Below, in pieces: positions 1 to 9,394 of a DNA stretch of 64,000 nt. The stretch comes from Torymus aiolomorphi. Lineage: Eukaryota; Arthropoda; Insecta; Hymenoptera; Torymidae. The stretch lies in assembly GCA_036365515.1 (NCBI GenBank), contig CM070874.1, forward strand, positions 164,938,297-165,002,296, in the 5' to 3' direction. The notes under the pieces were generated by a model. It was not told the DNA's origin and ran no database searches. It saw nothing but the letters and a program-made list of their open reading frames with translations. A program made the translations under genes and the position numbers. The stretch's first letter is position 1. Each line of letters opens with the position of its first letter.

Positions 1-330
1 TTTAGACATCTTTTTAAGGTTAGAAATTTTTTTTTTTTAAACATCTAACGGTATCAAAAACTTCTTGACTAATTTTTTCGTGTGCACAAAAAATTTTTTT
101 CCCCAAAATTGAAATGGGCTGGCTGATTTAAAAAATACATATATATATATATAAAAACTTGTATAACGTTAGTTCCCAGGACCCCATGTTACTGTATACC
201 TATACGTGACTAAAGAAATAATGTCTCTTATGGGAGCCGATTTTTAGGCCGAAAAAAATTTTTTGTGCACACGAAAAAATTAGTCAAGAAGTTTTTGATA
301 CCGTTAGATGTTTAAAAAAAAAAAAATTAT
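1..330. repeat. Chimeric foldback: K-type inverted arms around a B-type core
   Basis: Positions 39-100 and 252-314 are near-perfect inverted repeats containing GTGTGCACAAAAAA and its complement. Between them, after a short (TA)n, lies the left half of a B-family module and the core GTGACTAAAGAAATAAT at 206-222. The B right arm is missing: the sequence runs from the GGGAGCCGA just after the core into the K arm. Another K arm lies at 13597-13735. No coding capacity is seen. The inverted repeat is seen directly; the idea of a chimera is inferred from intact B copies elsewhere in the window. Confidence 0.7.
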
Positions 331-381
331 ATATATTATATATATTAAAAAATTATATATAAATTTATATATATATATATA

Positions 382-600
382 TTACTGTATGACGGACTTT
401 TGAGGATCTAGAGTTTTGTTCTCCAGAGTTCAGATATGCTTGGCTAAAGAAATAAACTCCCTCTCTGAGTGGAAGGTATTAATAGAAATCCTCAAAAGTT
501 GATGTTCGTGAGCTGGAATATTGAGGATGCTCCTCAAAGGGCCTCAAGATCCTCAAAAGTGCGTAGTCGTTACGAATATAATCCACAAAAGTCTATCTTT

Positions 601-604
<4 letters not shown>
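382..604. mobile_element. Core module, family I (motif CCTCAAAAGT)
   Basis: A noncoding unit with a variant core, TGGCTAAAGAAATAA, at 441-455. Left of the core the motif appears inverted once (ACTTTTGAGGAT). To the right it appears several times in direct or degenerate form (ATCCTCAAAAGT, CTCCTCAAAGG, CAAGATCCTCAAAAGTG). The right edge is a (TA)n tract at 605-658 and the left edge is AT-rich repeat. The layout matches the other core modules. Confidence 0.65.

Positions 605-658
<54 letters not shown>
605..658. repeat. (TA)n microsatellite
   Basis: Uninterrupted TA dinucleotides form the junction between family I module and the left arm of the Penelope-like element. Open frames through it only encode Ile-Tyr repeats and are not genes. 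Confidence 0.95.
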
Positions 659-660
<2 letters not shown>

Positions 661-1264
661 ACTGATAAGAATTTTTCCATCGGTCTTACAGTCTTACAAA
701 TTAAATTAAAATAATTAATATTTATGGCAGTCAGATTGCCCTTGTTTATAATCACCCCCGCAGAATCTGAAATAAAAACTTAATTAAAATCTGGAAAAAA
801 CTTTGTTAGCAAAGGACGATCTGACTGCCCACCACCATCACATTGTCCGACGTTTCGAGCCTGCTCCGGCTCCTCCTCAGGGACTGAAATAAAACCCGCG
901 ATACACCTCCTTATATACCATGCACCCATACCCCCTTCTTTTCTCTTACCCCACCACCCTCCACATTCCCTCTCCAACTTGCCATTCTCACTTAAATTAA
1001 TAAAGAATGATAAATGTTATCTAATTTACTTGACTCTATCATTAAATTTACATTATTCCGATTTCTTAGAATGTGAATACTTTCAAGGCTTTCCCTCTTA
1101 TATTTATTCTTAATCCCCTGTTACAAAATATCCACACTCCCAAAATCGAAAGAATGCAAACTATTTAAACAATGTTCTTTCAAACCCGATGTACAACTTG
1201 AGCTGCGTAAACTATATTGATGTTCATATATTCTCTTTTTCAAATATCTACCCGTTTGACCAAT
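656..1264 (-). repeat. Left inverted arm of the Penelope-like element
   Basis: This is nearly the exact reverse complement of 2416-3027. It includes the GIY-YIG 3' end, the 3' UTR with the hammerhead-like motif, and a tail sharing GGCAGTCAGATTGCCC with the other arm. The few differences are scattered substitutions, so the duplication is recent or has been homogenised. Confidence 0.85.
845..887 (-). ncRNA. Hammerhead-like ribozyme motif in the left arm
   Basis: The inverted copy of the right-arm motif reads on the minus strand, with CTGAGGA complementary to 874-880 and GAAAC complementary to 852-856. Core boxes and stem match the other arm, so both element ends could carry the same RNA structure. 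Confidence 0.5.
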
Positions 1265-1759
1265 ATAACAACCATTACAATCCCTACAATTAATTTTATA
1301 AACAACTCCCGATTTCAAACATTTATCATCCTTGTCTTTACAATTACTAAATAACCTTTCTAAATTATTATCATTTCTAAAGAAAACTTGAATATTATGT
1401 TTACTAAAAACCCTTCTAATCCTTTCCGACAAACCTCTAACATATGGTAAACTAAAATATGCATTCTTTCCATTTCTATTCCTTGTTTGATTATCTACCC
1501 GCTGCTTCAATCCACCATTATAAATTTCCCACACTCTCTCATCAATCATTTTATCAATAAATTTTACGGGATAACTATTTTTAATAAATGTTTCTCTAAC
1601 TAAATTTAAATTCTTTTTCCTAAAATCTTTATGTGACAATTTAATCGCTCTGTCAATGACACCTTTGATCGCACCTGTCTTGTTTCCCAATTGGTGGTGA
1701 GAATCAAAATTTAAAAATCTACCTGACCATGTAGGTTTTCTATACCAATCTAATTTCAC
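1121..1759 (-). pseudogene. Penelope-like RT thumb plus GIY-YIG endonuclease
   Basis: This frame continues the RT gene after a frameshift near 1790. It starts with the conserved segment KLDWYRKPTWSGRFLNF and ends with a GIY-YIG endonuclease. In that domain, VVYKINCRDCNGCYIGQTGR carries the GIY/YIG pair with the Cys insertion typical of Penelope elements, followed by the Arg and the KKRIYEHQ helix. The enzyme would nick target DNA for target-primed reverse transcription. The C-terminal part lies inside the inverted arm and is duplicated on the plus strand at 2439-2690. Confidence 0.85.
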
Positions 1760-1791
1760 TCTATTATTATTACCTCTAATGACTCTAATAT

Positions 1792-2493
1792 CTAAAAACT
1801 CAATTGATAATCTTTCTCAACTTCTTTTGTGAATTTAATTCTATCATGGATAGAATTAAACACATCCACCATTTCATCCACAAAACATTCTGGTACAACT
1901 GCAAAAATGTCATCAACATATCTTTTAAAAATAATTGGCTGAAAAACCAACTTAGACAAAGCAATACTTTCCAATTTTTCCATTACTAAATTGGCTATAA
2001 CAGGTGACAAAGGTGATCCCATTGGACAACCATATCTTTGTTCATATAGACTATTATCAAAAGAAAAAATTGTGTTTTTAAAAACCAAATTAAGTGCCTT
2101 TATAAATTCATCTTTTGTTAAACTAGTATGTACTTTAATTTCAGACCATTTATCTTGTATAATATCATTCAACAACTCTAAAGGTATATTTGTAAACAAA
2201 GATACTACATCCAATGAAACCATCCTATGATCATTCGGAATAATAATATCTTTCATTATACCATAAAAACTCCAACTATCTTTAATATATGAATTTGTTT
2301 TACCCACTATCTTGAACAATATATTAGACAAAAATCTAGCAAGTCTATACGTCGGAAAATTTATCGATGATATTATTATTTTATATGTCAACTGTTCTTT
2401 GTGAATCTTAACAGTATATTGGTCAAACGGGTAGATATTTGAAAAAGAGAATATATGAACATCAATATAGTTTACGCAGCTCAAGTTGTACAT
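1792..2493 (-). pseudogene. Penelope-like reverse transcriptase, 5'-truncated
   Basis: The frame contains Penelope-type RT blocks in order: a PKIHK-like segment (VKIHKEQ), the block around PTYRLARFL, SLDVVSLFTNIP (motif A with Asp), GCPMGSPLSPVIANL (motif B) and RYVDDIFAVV (YVDD catalytic motif). The first ~25 residues come from the inverted 3' copy joined at about 2416, so the annotated ATG is artificial. The frame stops near 1792, and a one-base shift there would connect it to the downstream frame with the thumb and GIY-YIG domain. All visible catalytic residues are intact, so the losses are the 5' end and the frameshift. Confidence 0.85.
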
Positions 2494-3027
2494 CGGGTTT
2501 GAAAGAACATTGTTTAAATAGTTTGCATTCTTTCGATTTTGGGAGTGTGGATATTTTGGAACAGGGGATTAAGAATAAATATAAGAGGGAAAGCCTTGAA
2601 AGTATTCACATTCTAAGAAATCGGAATAATGTAAATTTAATGATAGAGTCAAGTAAATTAGATAACATTTATCATTCTTTATTAATTTAAGTGAGAATGG
2701 CAAGTTGGAGAGGGGAATGTGGAGGGTGGTGGGGTAAGAGAAAAGAAGGGGGTATGGGTGCATGGTATATAAGGAGGTGTATCGCGGGTTTTATTTCAGT
2801 CCCTGAGGAGGAGCCGGAGCAGGCTCGAAACGTCGGACAATGTGGTGGTGGTGGGCAGTTAGATCGTCCTTTGCTAACAAAGTTTTTTCCAGATTTTAAT
2901 TAAGTTTTTATTTCAGATTCTGCGGGGGTGATTATAAACAAGGGCAATCTGACTGCCATAAATATTAATTATTTTAATTTAATTTGTAAGACTGTAAGAC
3001 CGATGGAAAAATTCTTATCAGTTGATA
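2416..3027 (+). repeat. Right inverted arm of the Penelope-like element
   Basis: Plus-strand copy of the element's 3' end. The open frame at 2439-2690 repeats the final GIY-YIG residues (KKRIYEHQYSLRSSS) and continues about 40 codons beyond where the minus-strand copy stops, so the true protein end may be preserved better here. The arm joins the RT segment at about 2416. Confidence 0.85.
2796..2838 (+). ncRNA. Hammerhead-like ribozyme motif in the right arm
   Basis: CTGAGGA at 2803-2809 is followed by a 5-bp stem (GAGCC/GGCTC) and GAAAC at 2827-2831. This is the order of hammerhead conserved boxes (CUGANGA, stem II, GAAA). One extra G sits before the stem, which departs from the strict consensus. 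Penelope-like elements are known to carry hammerhead motifs in their terminal repeats. Stems I and III and cleavage activity were not established. Confidence 0.5.
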
Positions 3028-3053
3028 TTAAATTGCAGTCGACATAAGTAATA

Positions 3054-3157
<104 letters not shown>

Positions 3158-3164
3158 CATATAA

Positions 3165-3376
3165 ATATATGAAACGCTAGTAAGGCAGACACTTTCCGGA
3201 ATTGAAATAGACTTATGCAGACAGAGGCCGACTTATGCAGACGTCAGCATCAATAGAGAGATTATTTCTTTAGTCACGCAGGACTTGTGCAGACATTTGT
3301 ATAAACAGTATTACACTTATGCAGACGGGTCACATGGTCTTGTACATTGCTGTCAGTATAAGTCCATGTTCATATG
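3165..3376. mobile_element. Core module, family C (motif ACTTATGCAGAC)
   Basis: Contains the inverted core at 3261-3277 (ATTATTTCTTTAGTCAC). The motif ACTTATGCAGAC or a close variant recurs at least four times on both sides (GACTTATGCAGACAG, CGACTTATGCAGACG, GGACTTGTGCAGAC, CACTTATGCAGACGG). It is bounded by (TA)n at both ends and is noncoding. Confidence 0.7.
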
Positions 3377-3391
3377 ATTATATATATATAT

Positions 3392-3660
<269 letters not shown>

Positions 3661-3679
3661 TATATATATATATAAATAT

Positions 3680-4142
<463 letters not shown>

Positions 4143-4154
4143 TATATATATATA

Positions 4155-4386
4155 TATACTTTTCTCGAAAGGGGTTTATAAAGCCCGTTTTTTTATATAT
4201 AGGGGTTTATCGAGCCCGATTTTGATTATGCAGCCCGGGCTTCATAATATTTCTAAATATAGGGGTTTATGCGGCCCGACCTAGAGTCTATAACCCCAGG
4301 GTCCATTATTTCTTTAGTCACTTGCCATAGGGAACTCTCGGCTGTAGGTACTAATATACAGGGTTGGGCTCCATAAACCCCGATAA

Positions 4387-4392
<6 letters not shown>
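4155..4392 (-). mobile_element. Core module, family A (motif GGGCTCCATAAA), inverted
   Basis: Nearly the exact reverse complement of 7636-7880. The core is at 4305-4321 on the minus strand. The motif GGGTTTAT plus a family-specific six bases recurs five or more times on one side, with a single inverted copy (GGGCTCCATAAACC) on the other. It is bounded by (TA)n. Confidence 0.8.
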
Positions 4393-4427
<35 letters not shown>

Positions 4428-4430
<3 letters not shown>

Positions 4431-4627
4431 GGCGTTATTTCCGGGATTATACAGTGTTCTATAGTTTATTCTTTCAGAGTTGCTATATACAAGTGACTAA
4501 AGAAATAATGGACCCTGGAGTTATAGACTCTAGCACGGTCCCGGAAATAACGTAAATTTACCTTTTCTCTTTTCCGGGACGTCCCGGAAATAACAGTTAT
4601 ATATATTTTTGCGTTCCAGAAATAACG

Positions 4628-4630
<3 letters not shown>
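4428..4630 (+). mobile_element. Core module, family H (motif CCCGGAAATAACG)
   Basis: Core at 4493-4509, followed by GGACCCTGGAGTTATAGACTC. The left arm has the motif inverted once (CGTTATTTCCGGG); the right arm has three to four direct copies (CCCGGAAATAACG, CCCGGAAATAACA, CCAGAAATAACG). (TA)n on both sides. A half copy of the left arm lies at 13473-13530. Confidence 0.75.
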
Positions 4631-4639
<9 letters not shown>

Positions 4640-4678
<39 letters not shown>

Positions 4679-5010
4679 ATTATTCTGCCATAACTACCCA
4701 GATGGCATCCAGAGCTTACATAAAGATGTGCGAATAAAAATAAATGTTTCACAGGCTCTATCGTCTAATAACGTATTAATACATATTAATATAAAAAAAA
4801 TTAAAAATAAATTAAATTTATTTATAAAATAACTAGATATAAAATTATGAAAAATATATAACTTCTAAATTAATATTTATAATAATAATTTCACATTAAA
4901 TATTATATTAATTTAAATCAATTTTTTTCGAGATTAAAGTTATAAATTTTAAATTTTATAAAGCGCTTTTTAACTGTCTGTTAAAAAAATCAATATAATA
5001 GAGTCAAAAT
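4640..5010. other. AT-rich stretch, nothing recognised
   Basis: After a short TA/GT tract this is plain AT-rich sequence. No coding pattern, terminal repeat or core motif is visible. Confidence 0.6.
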
Positions 5011-5567
5011 GTCAGTTCCGTCCCTTATCCTAAACAAGATTTTCAATATTAAACCTTGTATCACGTGAAAATTAAGCGAAGAAGCCTAATTTCCACATAT
5101 ACATTATTTTCAAGGTCTAATTCAACAAACTACTACTAAATCGCGATGGATACTTTTTGTCCAACTATTTGCACGAAAATGTTGATAATAGCATTAATTG
5201 CTTTCAAAACAGCACTACTTACTTGGCTCCACAACGTCATCTAGTGGTCGATTCCCCCAGCACGAGCACACGGACGAATGATGGAAGCGACAAAGCCGTT
5301 AAAAATTAGAAAATCCGCGAACGCGAACTACGTCTTTTTCTAATTTCACAGCGTACATATATTTTAGTCAGTTCCGGGCCCCGCGTAATCCGCTGGTTAG
5401 ATTATGGTTAATGGTAAGTCAAATGCATCTTTTTATAGTATTTGGTGGATATAAGAACTACCTACACGGAGAATAGGTAATATTGAGTATAAGCGACGTG
5501 CAAGCTTTTTAAACTCAAAAATGTCAGTTCCGTCCCTGTCAGTTCCGTCCCTGCCAGTTCCGTCCCA
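5011..5567. repeat. Repeated 15-mer GTCAGTTCCGTCCCT
   Basis: The 15-mer stands alone at 5011-5025, is half-matched at 5367-5376, and forms three tandem units at 5523-5567. A related GTCGGTTCCGTTCCC is at about 7437. The tandem block is 230 bp upstream of a decayed reading frame, so it could be a protein-binding or subterminal repeat of an old transposon. That is inference. Confidence 0.55.
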
Positions 5568-5794
5568 TAAAAGATTAAAATTCATTTTTAAATGTTAAAA
5601 ACTTTTTTAATTGAACTGAAATCTTTGGTGTTCGCACTTTCTTTATTTCTTATAATAAAACTGATATTCCATACGGTTTCAAATTATAAATTATATATAA
5701 GATTGAGTAAATTCGTATAAATAATGAATGATTTACATAATTGTGAAATCTTTAAAATTTCTATTTATCTGTTTGTATAAGATAAATTTTGAAA

Positions 5795-6063
5795 AATGGC
5801 TCCGACGACGAGAAACGCAAACATTTTGAAGAAAAAGCATCAAGTTAAACAAAGAAAATCAGTAAAAGTAAAATTTCAAAATGCTGAGAAAGCCGTTGAT
5901 GTATGGACTCGTAATTCAGTGAATTTGAACTTTGTCCCATGAAAATCCATCATGAGGTCTCAGAGAAAAGTTACAAGAAACTATTTTTCTTGAAAATGCT
6001 GTAACTGAGGATAAAATGAGTTTAAAAACCTCTGCCTAGGCTCATTTTATTCAAGATAAGTTA
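5795..6063 (+). pseudogene. Decayed coding stretch, function unknown
   Basis: An ATG at 5795 opens 48 codons rich in Lys, Arg and Gln (MAPTTRNANILKKKHQ at the start). After a frame change, a coherent frame continues (GLREKLQETIFLENA, then TEDKMSLKTSA) with two stops. The codon pattern resembles the start of a DNA-binding transposase, but I cannot assign a family. The next 250 bases are AT-rich without features. Confidence 0.3.
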
Positions 6064-6334
6064 TATTTACAATATATTTTCATTATTTTATTATAATAAT
6101 ATTTTTTATCATTTTTTTAGGAAATTTTGGTCATAAAGGCCTATAGGTGTAACACCGCATTAACAAACTATTAAATATTATATTTTATTAAATTAATTTT
6201 AAATCTAAACAGAAAATATTAATTGTAATATTATTTTAAAATTATAAATAAAAATGTAAATCAGAACACTGTATGAAAAATAATTTGCATAAATTACCAT
6301 AAATTATCATTTTGATTCCTTAGTGAAAATAATT

Positions 6335-7270
6335 TTCGTGCCTAATCGTGCATAAGTGTGCGTAACTTTGCAAACCTGTGCCAAACTGTGCCCAAGTCGG
6401 TAGGTTTCGGACATTTTACACAGATTTATCACATATTGGCACAGTTTGAAACAATGTGGCACACTTTTGCACAGTTTGGCATAAATCATTTTCAGCTGTT
6501 GAAAATAAATATAATTTGATTTTCGATACAGCTGTGCATAGTTTAGCACACTTTGGCACACTTTAGAACATTTTGACATAGTTTGGCACAAAGAATTTTC
6601 AGTTTCTAAAAATAAAATTAGATTTATTGTTAGGCACAGTAGTGCACCGCTTGACATACTGTGGCACAGTTTTGCACAGTTTTTGCACAGATTCACACAA
6701 TTTGACACCGTTAAGCACACAAAATATTGTTCACTTATTAAAACAATATAAGTAACAATATAAATAATTTATTATTAACCATAATTTTGAATATTTAAGT
6801 ATAGGTAATCTCAATTAGAAATAAATGGACACACTTGACTATAGTAAAACTTAATTGATTTTCAAAAATTAATAATTCTCGAGTCTAATGACTATAAATA
6901 ATTTAATAAAAGATTTGATATTGTTAATAATAAATGATGGTTGGTAATTTAAAAATTTAACAATAATTTGTGTTAAGGTGTGCTAACGTTGTGCCAAACT
7001 GTGTTCAACGCTCAACTGTGCCGAAGTATGTCAAAGTGTGTTAAACTGTACCAAATAATCAAGCTAAATTTATTTTTAATGGCTAAAAGCTTTTTGTGCT
7101 AAACTGTGCCAAAGAGTGCTAAAATGTGCAAAAGTGTGCCACTCTGAGCTAAACCTGTGTAAAATGTCCGAAACCTACCTGCTTGAGCACACTTTTGCAC
7201 AGTTTCAAATAGTTAGACATAGTTTGGCACATATTTGCACAGTTTCACACGCTTTAGCACTCTACGGCAA
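6335..7270. mobile_element. Foldback array of TTTGGCACA-type motifs (J element)
   Basis: Dozens of degenerate copies of a roughly 10-bp motif (TGTGCCAAAC and its complement GTTTGGCACA) fill 6340-6720 and 6975-7265. In each block the motif orientation flips at a shared centre: CGGTAGGTTTCGGACATTTT near 6400, and its reverse complement near 7160. The two blocks are therefore inverted copies around about 250 bp of AT-rich DNA. The layout recalls the core modules, but the centre sequence differs. The minus-strand frame at 6307-6720 is a translation of these repeats and not a gene. Confidence 0.65.
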
Positions 7271-7635
7271 AAAAATTTTTTCCACCACGGTTACTCTTAA
7301 TATTATTACGGAATTTTATATTATTAATTAATTGGGTTATATAAAATATTATTTTTCAAGCTCGAAATTATTTTACCGAATTTTTTTATCGTATTACATA
7401 TTTTAGAATTAATTTCGAGAATTTTTTACAATAATGGTCGGTTCCGTTCCCTACGAAGATCACAAAATGTTACGTAAACTATAGCTGGAATATTTTGTAG
7501 TAGATTCGTTCTAGGTACTTATTTTAAATGTTATAATGAATAGATAAAACCTTAAAAAGCCTATAAAAAGTTGGTTTTGGAAAAAAAAGTTAGACCTAAT
7601 CTGGCGAAGTTATGGTAGAAACACCCATATATATA
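7271..7635. other. AT-rich spacer
   Basis: No gene, palindrome or conserved motif is visible apart from GGTCGGTTCCGTTCCC near 7437, related to the 15-mer at 5011. Confidence 0.5.
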
Positions 7636-7880
7636 TATATAGACACACTTATCGGGGTTTATGGAGCCCAACCCTGTATATTAGTATCTACAGCCGAGAG
7701 TTCCCTATGGCAAGTGACTAAAGAAATAATGGACCCTGGGGTTATAGACTCTAGGTCGGGCCGCATAAACCCCTATATTTGGAAATATTATGAAGCCCGG
7801 GCTGCATAATCAAAATCGGGCTCGATAAACCCCTATATATAAAAAAACGGGCTTTATAAACCCCTTTCGAGAAAAGTATA
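7636..7880 (+). mobile_element. Core module, family A, full copy
   Basis: Core at 7714-7730. The left arm has GGGTTTATGGAGCCC once. The right arm has direct motifs GGCCGCATAAACCCC, GGGCTGCATAATC, GGGCTCGATAAACCCC and GGGCTTTATAAACCCC. Left and right ends are (TA)n, and the right (TA)n directly abuts the 5' end of the non-LTR retrotransposon. Inverted near-identical copy at 4155-4392. Confidence 0.8.
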
Positions 7881-7903
7881 TATATATATATATCAGTTTC
7901 AAC

Positions 7904-9394
7904 ATGGCGTCGGAGGAGAAGGAGCCGCCCGATGCCTCTCTTAATAAATATTACAAGTGCCATCCCAGCATTAGCGTTGGGGCAGTGGTGTGCATAGTGT
8001 GTGGAAACTTCTACCATACTGATGAAATAGTTACAAAATATAACATAGGAAAACCAATTAAATTCCTCAGCAACTCATTTATTGTGTGCCAAGATCATCC
8101 TAACCTCTCACTAACCTCAAAGTTGCCATATGGCACGCTCAGTGAAGCAGCGTGGCAATTCATAGCACAGCTAAAGCATGCAAACCGTGAACAAATTAAA
8201 CAAGACATTGTGAATAACATAGTGCATGAGACAACAGAAGAAAATGGTCTCAATAAAACCATATATGAAGATTACAATGAATCAGACTCACTGAAAATTG
8301 AAAATAACCTGCTAAAACAATTACTTAAAGAAACACAAGAAAAGAACGCCTTACTAAACGAATTACTCGTAAAAGAAAGACAAAATAACAATTTTAAAAA
8401 CATCAAGCCCCACAGTTATGCAGAAATTTTAACAAATACTAAACCCAAAGCTAAAAGAGTACCAAAACTAATTGTTAAAAAAACAAACAACAAAGACAAT
8501 ATAAACCTAGAAAACACTGTACTGCATTATCTTGCTAAAGACAAAACAATCCAAACAAAAAAAGTGACAAAAATAAATAATGATACTATATTAATAAACT
8601 GTATGAACGAAGAAAGTATAAATGCAATTGAAAAGACCTTATCTAAAAAATTATCAACTAATGCAAAAATCAAAAAAGAAGAAATAAAAAAACCTATAGT
8701 GAAAATTATTAACATTGAAAAAGTGTTTAATGATAAAGAACTAGAACAAGACATTAATCAAAGAAACTTTAACAATATTGATGACAAGTGCAAAGTTCTA
8801 CACATAAACTCAAGTGAAAAAGCTAAAACAATGAGTGCAATAGTTGAAGTAACGCCTACAATCTACAAACATATAAGAGACAATAAAAACAAGTTATTTA
8901 TAGGGTTTCAAAATTGCAGAGTATTTGACATAATAAACACAAATCCATGTACTAAATGCTCAAGAGTCGGCCACAGTGGCAAAAAATGCGATAATGAGGA
9001 CAAGTGCTACAAATGTGCAGGAAATCACGCAGCTGCTGAGTGTAAATGTGATACTCTTAAACGTGCAAACTGTGAATTTAACAACAACAAATACAAAACT
9101 AATTACAATATAAATCATAGTGCAATAGACAGTGATCAGTGTGAAGTGCTAAAACACAAAATAAAAAAATACATTGAAATGACAGACTATCCACTGCAGC
9201 CTACCTACCGTCGGTACTTTGGCAACCTAGAAATCGGCAAACAAAGCAATTCCCGCTCACAGCAATGGATAACTACTAGAAGAGTTAGATTAACGACCAA
9301 CACATCTGCCGGTACATTATCTCCAGCAACCCCTACATCTACAGTTCAACCAAGATTTGATACGTTAGAAAATGAAAATGAAAATGAATCTTGA
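7904..9394 (+). CDS. ORF1 nucleic-acid-binding protein of the non-LTR element
   Basis: 496 residues. Residues 18-65 have spaced Cys/His (CIVCGNFYH, then VCQDH) suggesting a PHD-like or treble-clef zinc finger. Residues 130-165 form a Leu-rich likely coiled coil (NNLLKQLLKETQEKNALLNE). Residues 349-380 hold two zinc knuckles, CTKCSRVGHSGKKC and CYKCAGNHAAAEC. The middle is Lys- and Asn-rich. Such proteins bind element RNA and form the ribonucleoprotein. The ATG is 11 bases after the (TA)n. The 3' end overlaps the ORF2 start by 23 bases in another frame, which implies reinitiation or coupled translation. Confidence 0.85.
   Translation: MASEEKEPPDASLNKYYKCHPSISVGAVVCIVCGNFYHTDEIVTKYNIGKPIKFLSNSFIVCQDHPNLSLTSKLPYGTLSEAAWQFIAQLKHANREQIKQDIVNNIVHETTEENGLNKTIYEDYNESDSLKIENNLLKQLLKETQEKNALLNELLVKERQNNNFKNIKPHSYAEILTNTKPKAKRVPKLIVKKTNNKDNINLENTVLHYLAKDKTIQTKKVTKINNDTILINCMNEESINAIEKTLSKKLSTNAKIKKEEIKKPIVKIINIEKVFNDKELEQDINQRNFNNIDDKCKVLHINSSEKAKTMSAIVEVTPTIYKHIRDNKNKLFIGFQNCRVFDIINTNPCTKCSRVGHSGKKCDNEDKCYKCAGNHAAAECKCDTLKRANCEFNNNKYKTNYNINHSAIDSDQCEVLKHKIKKYIEMTDYPLQPTYRRYFGNLEIGKQSNSRSQQWITTRRVRLTTNTSAGTLSPATPTSTVQPRFDTLENENENES

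Larger units (their letters stand above)
656..3027 (-). mobile_element. Penelope-like retroelement with inverted 3' ends
   Basis: The body reads on the minus strand from about 2415 to 656 and encodes reverse transcriptase followed by a GIY-YIG endonuclease. The 3' part of the element (656-1264) is repeated in inverted orientation at 2416-3027, so the unit is a 610-bp inverted repeat around the RT segment. The RT is cut at its 5' end exactly where the inverted copy starts. (TA)n lies just outside both ends. Terminal or inverted partial copies are typical of Penelope-like elements. One frameshift and the missing 5' end make it defective. Confidence 0.85.

Noticed and set aside
6307..6720. 137-residue Cys-rich minus-strand frame
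   Set aside because: Produced entirely by the degenerate GCACA-type repeats of the J array; periodic and without a domain.
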